From Cryptomeria japonica (Eukaryota > Streptophyta > Pinopsida > Cupressales > Cupressaceae): a DNA stretch of 64,000 nt. The notes under the pieces were generated by a model. It saw only the letters and a program-made list of their open reading frames with translations, made no database searches and had not been told where the DNA came from. Shown one piece after another: positions 44,935 through 54,767 of the stretch (its first letter is position 1; each line of letters begins with the position of its first letter). The translations under genes and the position numbers were made by a program. Location of the stretch: positions 631,262,041 through 631,326,040 of the forward strand of contig NC_081415.1 of NCBI RefSeq assembly GCF_030272615.1. Reading direction: 5' to 3'.

Positions 44935-46984
44935 CACACATATATATATATATATATGTATATATGTATATGTATATGTATATATATGTTTGTGTGTGTG
45001 TGTATGAACACACACATAGATACACATACACACACAAACATATGTGTGTGTGTGTGAATTTAAGGTTTTCAGACAAGAAGCGATACGTAAGCTAATCTCA
45101 ATAGGTAGAACCCCAATTCCCTTCCAATGGTTCTCCACCCTCCTCCATTGATTGAAGTTGTAGAGTCTTTTTTTTTAAATGGAAGGAACCTAAACAAGAA
45201 ATGCACCTCGACCAAGTGTGACATGTATATACACATATATGTATACACACACATATTTATACACATGTGTATATATATGTGTATATATTTGTGTATATAT
45301 ATAACTATATATATGTGTGTACATATATGTATATATATAAACATATGCTCTCAACCCATCAATAGTTATTTGGAAAAGAGTATATTCAAAGAAGAGTGCA
45401 TTTAAACATTTTCCTATATATGCATTTGGAGTTCGGTTTCTTGTTTTGTATTGTATGTAACTATTTAACTTTTGAAGCATGGAACCATATAACTAAAGAA
45501 ACAAATTATAAAAAATGGAAGATGTTTTAATGTATTTATGTTTGTAAAAAAAGTACAAGATTTTTGAAAACATTGAATGCATTCAAATTTGCAAAATACA
45601 TTGCATGGACTAAATGGAGTATTTATTTATAAGGATTCAAATTTATGAAATCATGAAGCTGCAAGCATTACAAATAGAAAAGGCATTTATGCACATATAA
45701 CCATGTGTAAAATCTGGTTTTAAAAAACACACATTATTTGCAGATATATGCAACTATACATACATGGGCATATTAATAAGCAACCAGACAAGGAAAGTGA
45801 TTAATTATTTTGACAAACAAAGACAGAAACACAAAGATATAGAAAACTACATGTTTAAATGTATCCTTGTTCCTAAAAGAGATACAAGAATTTTGGAAAC
45901 AATGCATGGATTTCTATTTGCAAAACACATTGCATGCACAAAATGAAGTACTTATTTGTAACGATTGAAATATCTAGAATAATGAAATTGAAAGTATAAC
46001 AAAAACAAAATGTTTATATGCATATATTTACATGTGTAAGATTCTAGTTTCTAAAAATAGACATCATTTGCACATATCTACATCTATATATACACAGGGA
46101 AAACATTTTTGAAAATAATGCAGGTAATTATAGGCACTCTTTAAATCTAATAATGTATTTAGGAAATATAATACAATTCATTAGACTAAGACTACAATAG
46201 GAAATCTGGTATAAAATAAATATTCAAAGAGCAGGACAAAAAGATTTATATGGACATACATGTGCAAAATCATTTTTTTTGGAAAAGAACGCAAATCAAT
46301 ACATGTATGCTGCAAAATAAAATCATGAAATTAAAAAATTTGAATACTTATCTTCAGCCAAAGCAAAGAAAAAACAACATTTATATATGTACATATACAC
46401 ATCACTTAACAATCACACCTATATGCACCTATACACATGCAGACATATTAATGGAGTAGGTAGAAATAATAATCATATAGCTATTTTGACACACAAACAA
46501 TAACACACCAAAATGTAGTCAACTATATATATGTGTGTAAATGTTAGTGTGTCTAGGCATTTTTTGTTTTGTATTGTGTACCTTCCTATGTCTGCATATG
46601 CATAAATGCACATATTAGAAAAGATTGTGTGTATATATGTATATATAAATCTATATATGTATATCTAAAATGCTATTAATATTAACTTGAAATGATTCTC
46701 GAAATATAACAGTGCAATAATGAAAGGACCCATGAAAATAGATGTATAACAAGATAAAGTGTTGTCAAAGTTATTCATTATGAGGCAAAACAATAATTAG
46801 TAAAAGATGAGAGAAAGCCACAAGGAAATGTAAAGCAACATGGTATTGATATGTCCTCATACTTAACAGTATGGTGGTTTAAACAAGCAAGAAGGAACTT
46901 ATAGAAATTAAATATTGTGCAATCATTACAAATGCACAAAGAGGAGCTCCACAAAATGGCCGGTTTGAAACAAAAGTGCACCTT
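44935..46984. other. Helitron internal spacer, AT-rich with microsatellites
   Basis: TA/CA microsatellites occur at 44935-45060 and 45220-45345. The dispersed 'ggtagaacccc' repeat is at 45103-45160. The rest, to 46984, is AT-rich, with weak internal repetition of phrases such as GCATGGA/TTTGCAAAA(C/T)ACATTGCATG near 45590 and 45915. No gene is recognised. Confidence 0.55.
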
Positions 46985-48869
46985 TTCTCTAGGATTGAAT
47001 CATGTAGCTACAACCATTTGAGCAATCTCTGCAAGTAAATGGTTGCACTCAGCCTCAAAATCAACCTTTGCCACTTTGGTAATTGTTATTTTCAATCTAG
47101 GTTCAGAATTGTATGTTTCAGTTGACAAGAATAGCGTAAAGATGTAGTGCATCAACATAGCTTTATCAATTATAGAGTGAGGTGTTTTCGGTGTCGTCAT
47201 ATCATACTGCAACATGTATAGTTCCTTGGCAGATGTACCAAACAATTGTGTTCCAACCTCATCAAATTCGTTGGCCCAAAGGATGCTAGTTGGATCTTGT
47301 AGTTTCATCTGTAAAAGCTATTTATAATTGCATTCAGGTACTTGTGTTTGACATCTGGGGCACATCCATAAATTTTTGATTTATCTAGGTACATTTGTTT
47401 TTACATTCTTTTCCATTGAACTACAATGGACAAGTTGTATAATAAAAATGATCATATTTTATGAATTTGAGTGCACCTATAATAGTAGTTTCAATACTTT
47501 CTGGTGCAAGACTCATGCGTTCAAGGATGGATGAAATTTTCATTCTATTGTATTGGCTATTAATAGGATTGCTACCCGCAGAGTGTGGGTGAAGCTCTGC
47601 TAGTATTTATCCTCTCAATCTTAGAGGTTCTGCTTCAAGAATGCAAGGGTTAATATCTAGAGTTGTTGCAACTGTCATATTGATAAGCTTTCCATTGAAA
47701 TACCCCACTCAATAATTTTTCACAACAAGGATGAAAAATGTTCTATATTTATGCATATTCTTCAAGTCCTCACCTATTTCTTTTGATGCTATTCCCCATA
47801 GGTTAACATCAATTGTGCAAGTTGAAATATCATTTATTTTAACTATTCTCTTTTTCATGGTATTACCATCTTTTCTATGAATTATTGAAATGTCCCCAAC
47901 ATTCACTATGACACCAATAACATCAACCAAAGTATTGTTACTATAGTTTATAACTTCATTAATAGGGGTGAAAAGAGATTTTTTCTCTAATCCAACAACA
48001 TCAGATGCACAACGCTTCAAAATTGAAGTTTCGGTAAAAAAATATCAAGATGGTTGTTCAACTTATTGTATATTGTGTTTGCTTCTTTTACAAAACCTTT
48101 CAAAATAACATAGTATGATCCTTTTTCAACTCGGTGATAATGCAATTTTGCTATTTAATCAAAGTAAGTGACTTTAACTTCACACCCCTCATCATCTATG
48201 ATATCAAAACTAAACACTTGCCCATTGGATTTTGGTGAACTATAATGATGCATTTTCCTCTTATTTGTTACTCGCCCCTTTATTGTCCATTTATTTTGAT
48301 AAGTGTTCAATCTTTTTATGGGACTTATATTATTAGAGGGATTGTTTTGTGCAGATGGCAAATCTAGACCAAATTTAAGAGCATGTTTAGACGGGGGTTG
48401 GGGGGGGTGTTTCTCGTCCCAACATTTATTGTTCTTGCTCTTTAAAGAGATATCTAGGTTTTCCAAGAAAAGCACAATTTGTAATTTTCACTTCTAGAGT
48501 GAATATAATTATTGTCATGTACAAGGAACAAAGGGAATTGTCGAATTTTATGAATGATGTTTAAATCGGCAACAAAATAGGTAAAGACAAAGGAAGGAAA
48601 ACATATTACATATCTTATCTTGTGTTCCAAACATATCTACAAGCATAATTTGTCAACAACAACACAAATCCTATCTTAAAAGCTTCCTTATGCAATAGTT
48701 CAACATACTTCAGCGGCAAAATGGCTAATTGCATATACATGCCATCAAACAAGACAATTTTATATCTATCATTCTCATTTTCATCACCTGACATTCTCTC
48801 AAATGACAAAAGTTGGAGCAATGTTGAAGCAACATCATCTCACGCATTGATAGATCGGATTGCATATGG
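46985..48869 (-). pseudogene. RPA1-like (replication protein A large subunit) gene of the Helitron
   Basis: Successive minus-strand pieces follow RPA70 order. An N-terminal part at about 48820-48615 contains YKIVLFDGMYMQLAIL. The first DNA-binding OB fold at about 48330-48155 has LNTYQNKWTIKGRVTNK and VFSFDIIDDEGCEVKVTYFD. The second OB fold at 48020-47709 has DVIGVIVNVGDISI and NDISTCTIDVNLWG. A C-terminal zinc-containing fold at about 47370-47000 has MCPRCQ then DPTSILWANEFDEVGTQLFG and AKELYML. RPA binds single-stranded DNA, and plant Helitrons commonly carry such genes. Stops and frame changes are present between pieces, some of which could be introns. The N-terminus is cut by the left end of V1 at 48870. 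Confidence 0.85.
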
Positions 48870-48906
48870 TGTTGAAATGCCCTTGACCAATTTTGACTTT
48901 TGAGAC
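48870..48906 (+). repeat. V1 5' LTR, left piece
   Basis: TTGAAATGCCCTTGACC and following bases match the 3' LTR from 62158 onward, up to GAGAC where N2 is inserted. The expected start TGTAGGAGCACCTAAGGG is reduced to TG or absent. Confidence 0.8.
48902..48906. repeat. Target site duplication of N2, left copy
   Basis: GAGAC at the left is matched by GAGAT at 55681-55685. The undisturbed V1 3' LTR has GAGAC at this site, so the right copy has one C-to-T change. Confidence 0.85.
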
Positions 48907-49799
48907 TGTTGGCATATGGACACTCCAATGAGACATTGTGTGTGATTCAAGGTTTTGTCATTGATGGCAACCTTGCAATCCTATGGCACCGGCAAAGAAT
49001 TACTTAGGCAACCTTGCAATCCTATGGCACCAGCAAGACATTATACCGGCAAAGCATTACTCAGGCAACCTTGCAATCCTATGGCACTAGCAAGACATTT
49101 TACCGGCAAAGCATTACTCAAACAAAAAGTGCATCGGCATCAGCAATCTACACCGACACCGGCACAGAAGGAAATATGTATATCGGCACAGAGGCCGACA
49201 GGATTTTTGATATGTAATATTTTGTTTATTATTGTAAGCCGACTTGGCAAATTGTAAAATGACTCTTGTATATAAAAGAGATCATTGTAGGAATTTGTAG
49301 GATATGGATAGGAAGCATAAATAAATTATAAGACAGACCTAATGTGCGAATTGTAGGTCAAGGGTATATGTAAAGAATAGAGCAAGAACCGGTACTAAAT
49401 CTGGCATTGAAGATGCTATTGTAAAGCAGTACAGAATATTGGATTTGTGTAAATCCTCATTGTAAGTCAGTGTGACTTCTTATTGAGCAGTGAGCTCTAG
49501 GTAGTTGGCCTTCCTGCATGTGCAGGCCCCTATTGTAAGTAATATTCTCTTATTGGCCAGTAAGTGAATATTGTGGGTCACAAATCCCACCGAGGTTTTT
49601 CCCACACCGGGTTTCCTCGTTAAACATCTTGTGTTATGGTGTTCTTTTCATGTGGATGTTTTTGATTCTGTTATTTGCATTAATTCTTGCATACCGGTAT
49701 ACTGTTACTTTATGTTCTGCATATTCAGTTTTAAGAAAAATGCATTACCGGTCAGATACTAATTCACCCCCCCTCTTAGTATCTGTGGGAACCCTAACA
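48907..49799 (+). repeat. N2 5' LTR
   Basis: The LTR starts TGTTGGCATATGGACACTCC and ends GGGAACCCTAACA. It contains about three tandem units of roughly 60 bp, each with GGCAACCTTGCAATCCTATG, between 48967 and 49125. A TATA box (TATATAAAA) is at 49269-49277. Short open frames in it are repeat-derived. Confidence 0.93.
49269..49277 (+). promoter_or_regulatory. TATA box of N2 5' LTR
   Basis: TATATAAAA in GACTCTTGTATATAAAAGAG is conserved at 55149-55157 in the 3' LTR. Confidence 0.6.
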
Positions 49800-49815
49800 A
49801 TTGGTATCAGAGCTT
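49800..49815 (+). other. Primer binding site of N2
   Basis: ATTGGTATCAGAGCTT contains the full initiator-methionine tRNA complement TGGTATCAGAGC, directly after the LTR. Confidence 0.92.
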
Positions 49816-49870
49816 GGTCCTCTATTTTCAGAAGCCTAACAGCTTGAGGAAGATCTTGACACCGGTAAAG

Positions 49871-51029
49871 ATGGAAAATCTGATGAAGCAACTTGAAGGA
49901 GCTCTTACTGACTATGATGCAGAGAAGTTGAAAAATATCAAATTAGAAGATGATTTAAAAGCAGCTCAGGACATTATTCAGGCACTTCAAAAAAATCTTT
50001 CTATTACAAGAAACAAGAGAAGAGAACTTTGTGAAAAATTGCAAAATGAGAATGATGAAAAGGAATCACTAAATGATATGATAAGCAAATTGAAACAAGA
50101 GATCATGACAACAAAAAATGAAATGCAGGATATGACTATGAGATTTTGCAAAGAAATTGAGGACAAAAGGAAGAATGAAGAAGAATTGACCAGAAGATTA
50201 AGTGATGCAGCAAATGAGAACACAAGACTTAGCTATGAAAATGACATGTTGAAGATAGATCTGATGCATACTCAGAATGACTCAAATGAACTAATGTGAC
50301 AAAAAGAAATCTTGGAAAGGGAATTGGAAACTGCAAATCAACACAAAGAAAAATTCAAGAAAAGCTCAGAAGAACTTGGTACCTTATTGAAGAATCAAAA
50401 ACCCAAAGGGGACACTTCTGGAGTTGGATTTGAAGTTGGAGAAAGCTCCGATACTGCAAATACCCAGGATCAAAGCAAACTGGTAAGACCCTCTAATACT
50501 TACAAATTCAATGGAAAATGCTTTAACTATAATAAATATGGTCATAGGGAAAATGAATGTAGATCTAGGAATTATCAGAACATCAATCCTCTCACCGGTC
50601 AATGCACCAAATGCAACAAAATTGGTCATAACTCTGAAAAATTGTAGAATGAATGTAAGATGTTATGTTTGTGGAAGATTTGGTCATTTATCAAATAAAT
50701 GCAGAACACAAACCGGCATAGGTTATGGGAAAGCTATTCAGAAAAATAATGTAACTTGTTATGCATGTAACAAGATTGGTCATATTGCTAAATTTTGTAG
50801 AAGTAAAGGTACACCGGTAGATAACAGAAGTACTAGCTTGAAAGGTAAAGAAAAGGTTGAAGAGGTTAAGCAAGAATTTTCAAAGCAATGGATTAGGAAA
50901 GGTGATCTAAATATTGGGGTTACTCCTCCACTGGTAGAACCAACAAATGCTTCACCGACAGGACAATATGATGCTCCATCGACAGGACAGAGCAATGCTC
51001 CACCGGCAGGATGTTCTTCATCAAATTGA
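49871..51029 (+). pseudogene. N2 gag remnant: coiled coil plus four zinc knuckles
   Basis: The frame starts at ATG 49871, 72 bases after the LTR. Residues 1-140 are strongly helical and charged (Glu/Lys/Asn rich), a probable coiled coil; a stop lies at 50297. Four CCHC-type motifs follow: CFNYNKYGHRENEC (second Cys lost), CTKCNKIGHNSEKL (last Cys lost at a frameshift near 50645), CYVCGRFGHLSNKC and CYACNKIGHIAKFC (50510-50805). The tail is Pro/Thr/Ser-rich and ends at 51027. The UBN2 Gag fold seen in C1 is absent. The zinc knuckles would bind nucleic acid, and the coiled coil could let the protein join particles made by a partner Gag; the latter is inference. Confidence 0.75.
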
Positions 51030-51335
51030 AGAAAATTATTTTGAGGGTTTGGCAATCAAATGACACATGTACTATTATTCCCTCGGTTAGAGAAAAGAAG
51101 TTGAAAATCTTTCATTACCGGCAAATAAAGTTGAGCTAATACATTACCGGCAAGCAATTAATGTGGTAGGTAGCAGAAAAGACCTTATAAATTAAGTTTT
51201 TTGGCTACATTTCATTTCACCGTGAATTCAAAATTTCAGAGAGCGCAAAGATTTCCAAGCTAAGGCATTCCAAGCAAAGAGGCAAAGCACTTCAGCAATC
51301 AATCCATCCAAAGGCAGAAAAAGGTATTTATCATC
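51030..51335 (+). promoter_or_regulatory. Intergenic stretch with possible internal promoter before the N2 ORF
   Basis: About 300 bp of non-coding DNA separate the gag remnant from the long ORF. A TATA-like box, TATAAATTA, lies at 51186-51194, and about 140 bp downstream is the ORF start ATGG at 51336. The spacing resembles a plant core promoter plus 5' leader. Function is inferred from sequence only. Confidence 0.4.
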
Positions 51336-54300
51336 ATGGCATCCTCCTCTGCACCTAAATTCATAGAAAACCCTATAGTAGTCGAGGTTATAAAATGACC
51401 TAGGCCCGTGTTTCAGCTAGTTCCCGAGGTAGCTAAGAAAGATGACAACACAGGTTCTTTTTCCCAAATTCCAAAGGCTGTTGTTTATGCAGAAGATCCT
51501 AGAATGTATATTCATTGCAACATAGAGGAATTAGGTGATGAAGAAATCAAAAACATGTATAAATTTGTTATATGTGACAATGCCAGAAATGTGAAACCTG
51601 AACATAAAATTGTTGAAACCCTAGGATTCACTGAAATCCTCTGCATTCTTGAATTTCCCAAGGAAGTGGTTAGGATAGTTCTAAGCAGGGTACATGGCTC
51701 ATTCTTTTGGCTTGACTCGGTGCATAAAATTACAAAGGTAGCTGTGAAAGCAGTAACAGGGTTACCTTCCACCGGTACCAGACCCGACAAAACCAAGAAG
51801 GTCTCCAATGACCTAGTAATGAAATTAACTGGTACAACATCTGACAAAAGATCATTGAGGGTTAATGATGTGACCGATACAAATGTGAGATTCATTAGCA
51901 TGATTCTAGGTTACAAAGCAACTCATGCTAATAGGCTTAACTCTGTTTCCATTTTATGCATAAAAAGTGCTTATGACATGGTGAAGGACAATGTAAAAAT
52001 TGATATCTGTGAATGGTTAAAAGTTGAGTTAATTGACAATTTGGCAAAAATCAAGAAGGATAAGAAAGGAACCTTTAGATTTGGAAATTTACTTGTATGC
52101 TTAATGCTACATATAACCCAACAGGCTCCCGGTATAGGCTATAAGGATTTTGGATTCGACATACCGATAGGAAAACAATTATCTAACTTATTCAACAACA
52201 TGGGTGAAAACAGAGAAAAGAATATCAATGAGTATTTTCAAGCACTAAAGGTCAGAATGAATAAAAGAATTAGACTATCACAGGAAATTGTCAACAAATA
52301 CAAGGATGATATATGCTTTGTAATCAAAAAGGATGAGATTTGGATGGAAGTAGTCATCCCAAGAACAATCTGGGTTACAGAGATGGGGTATGAAACAGAT
52401 GACCAAATAGTGGAAACTTATGCCAAAGCACTTCTGGAAGCCCCCAATGAACCAAAGGAAGAAGTATTTGGTAGTGTTGAGACCATCGAAAACCAAATTC
52501 AATCTAAAAAGAGAGTAAAGAAAGTTGAGGCATTTATGAGGAAAGGAACCAGACAAGCAAAAGCCATAAAGGAAGATGTACTAAAGAAAACTGGCATAAC
52601 AAAAGATGAGTTGGTAGCCCAACAACCTGAAACTCATCTATCACCGGTAGATACTTCCTCAAAAGGAGATATGCCAGCAACTTTCAAAAGAGTTGTTAGG
52701 AAAAGAGACCCCTCACCGGTATCCACTCCTTCACCTAGAAGGACAAGATAGAAGCAACAAGCTGTGAGGTCTCTGGTCAAGAAAGCCACACCAAAGCAAA
52801 AGCTGACCCCCAAAAAGAAGAAGAAGACTGACTTGGCCCCTTTTGACATATTACTGAATGAGATCATAGAGGAAGGTAAATTGAAAAACATAGGGAAAAT
52901 CTATGACACCCTATCAGATGATGAGAAAGGACAAGTCGAGGAGAGTGTTATATTACACATGGACATGTATAAAAAGTTTTTGATGCAAGTCCTAAATGAA
53001 ATTTCTGATGAATTATATAAAAGACTTGAGGCCAGAAGGCAAGGAATAGTTGAGTTGGATAAGAAGATTAAAATAGAAAAATCACTTGCAGTATACCCGG
53101 TCAACTCACTTAAGGAAATTGATGATCTGATAGCTCAGGCCAACCGGACAGTTTTTTCCACTGCACACCGACAAATATCACTAATGGCAGGTAGAGTTAC
53201 TGAAATTTCAAAGGAAACAGAAGATGGTTGGGATACATTCTTGGTTGAAAAAGAAAAACAAGAAGAATATAGGAATCCCAAGCCCATTCTGGTATATCAA
53301 AAGGACAAAGGGAAAGGTAAAGTTGGTGGACCACCAAGTATCAAGATTAGAGACAACTTACCCCCACTTCCTTTAAATACTCCACCAGTAAAAACAACAA
53401 CTGCAGAAGATCAATCGACAGCTGAGAGCATGGACACAGAGAATAATAATCCTAATCCTAAAGTCCTATATACTGTGAATGTTGATACTCAGAAAATCAA
53501 CATAGTGGTAGATAAGGATACATCAGAAAACAAAGAGCAATAGGCAATAGGAAACAAAGAGCAACCGGCAACAAAAAACAAAGAGCAACCGGCAACAAAA
53601 AACAAAGAGCAACCGATAGCAGATTCAGAGAAAAAGATGGAATCTGGAACACAAACAGAGCAACCACCAGAGTTAAAGGCTCTAGAACAGATGCCACCGG
53701 TAAGAAATGATGCAGGAACACCAGTGCTTAAAGAGATGGAGACACAAACAGACCTACTAGAGGTCAATACTAGCATGGTCACTTCCACCGACACTCAGTT
53801 TATTGGGTCACCATCAAATGGAACAGATGTATTGCTCGAATCTATCAAGAAAATAACTGATTATAGCTCACAAGCTTATAAAGCGATAGATGATTCAATT
53901 CCAATTTTAAAATCAATAGCTCCCAATTGTAATATAGCCAACAAAGATTCTTTAGGCCAGTTGGATACACTTTGTAAATATATTTCTGGAAATTTTGAGC
54001 AAACAAAGGTAGAAACTGTAAAGGAAAGTGTGGAAAAAGAGAAACATAAATTCTTTGAGGAAGGAATAAAGAAGTGTAGCAGGGAATTTGACACACTTCT
54101 ACCGGAATTGTACAATTTATTGAAAGAATACAAAACTCTGTATAAAGACACCTATAAGATAAACTTTTTGACCATGGATGTAGACAAAAAGATGAGCAAG
54201 GTACAGGAAGAGATCAATAAACTTGCTGATAACTTTGTTAAATCACCTGATACGTTATCAGTTTTTGAGGAAAACATAAAAAATTTTGAGGAAGAATTGC

Positions 54301-54575
54301 TCAAATTAGAAAGAGAGAAAGAGAAAATAATAAACAAGACAAAATTTTTGAGATCTAAACTAAGTCCAAGATTGGACTATTTAGCATCTCTACGTAAGGA
54401 AATCTTAGAGGCACTATCACAGGGTAGCAAAACACTGGCATAAAACTTGCAACATCTCACTGGTATAGTATACAGAACTGAGATAGAAATAAAGAAGAGC
54501 AAGAAGTTTATGGATGGCATAAACTTAATTTTGGGAGATATTCTTCAGGTAATAACTACCCAACTACAAGGTTGA
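51336..54575 (+). pseudogene. Long unassigned ORF of N2, about 1080 codons, four internal stops
   Basis: A single frame runs from ATG 51336 (MASSSAPKFIENP) to TGA 54573, broken by stops at 51396, 52749, 53541 and 54441 but with no frameshift. Residues about 60-330 look globular, with VHGSFFWLDSVHKITKVAVK then AVTGLPSTG, and CEWLK...GTFRFGNLLVCLMLHI. Residues 430-500 are basic (RRTR, KKKKKT), a possible nuclear signal. Residues 510-640 are helical. A Gln/Glu/Thr-rich variable part follows, and the last 250 residues are coiled-coil-like. I recognise no family. The Trp...VTGLP pattern is faintly reminiscent of plant-mobile-domain or plant transposon-protein domains, but this is weak. N1 carries the same ORF from residue 219 on. 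It occupies the place where pol should be. Confidence 0.85.
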
Positions 54576-54614
54576 GGTTATGAATTGGTACAACTACAAA
54601 ATCTACTAACCTTT

Positions 54615-54641
54615 GTCATTGATGCCAAAGGGGGAGTAGTA
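54615..54641 (+). other. Upstream second polypurine-like tract of N2
   Basis: TTGTCATTGATGCCAAAGGG followed by GGAGTAG lies about 130 bp before the functional tract and shares its GATGCCAAAGGGGGAG core. Confidence 0.65.
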
Positions 54642-54754
54642 GATGAGAAAATTCAAAGCACAGGGATCACATGCTCAGGGGGAGCTCTCACATTTTTGGT
54701 CTACACATTTTTGGATATCTTTTTGAAATTTCTCATGAGTGTTGCCATCAATGC

Positions 54755-54767
54755 CAAAGGGGGAGAT
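54755..54767 (+). other. Polypurine tract of N2
   Basis: CAAAGGGGGAGAT directly precedes the 3' LTR (TATTGG, a mutated TGTTGG). Confidence 0.88.

Larger units (their letters stand above)
4375..48869 (-). mobile_element. Helitron relic H1 (RepHel plus RPA1-like), split by nested insertions
   Basis: Three minus-strand pieces line up in order: an RPA1-like gene (48869-46985), the N-terminal and Rep part of RepHel (36366-33094), and the helicase C-terminal part (5480-4375). Removing G1 plus one copy of its 5-bp target duplication makes the helicase reading frame continuous across 33094/5485. Plant Helitrons are known to encode a Rep-helicase protein and often RPA70-like proteins. After subtracting T1, RPA lies roughly 2.4 kb upstream of RepHel. 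That all three pieces belong to one element is an inference from order and strand. The termini were not located. Confidence 0.65.

Noticed and set aside
49571-49762. Open frames in the N2 LTR repeated at 55451-55642
   Set aside because: LTR-internal chance frames; same sequence in both LTRs.
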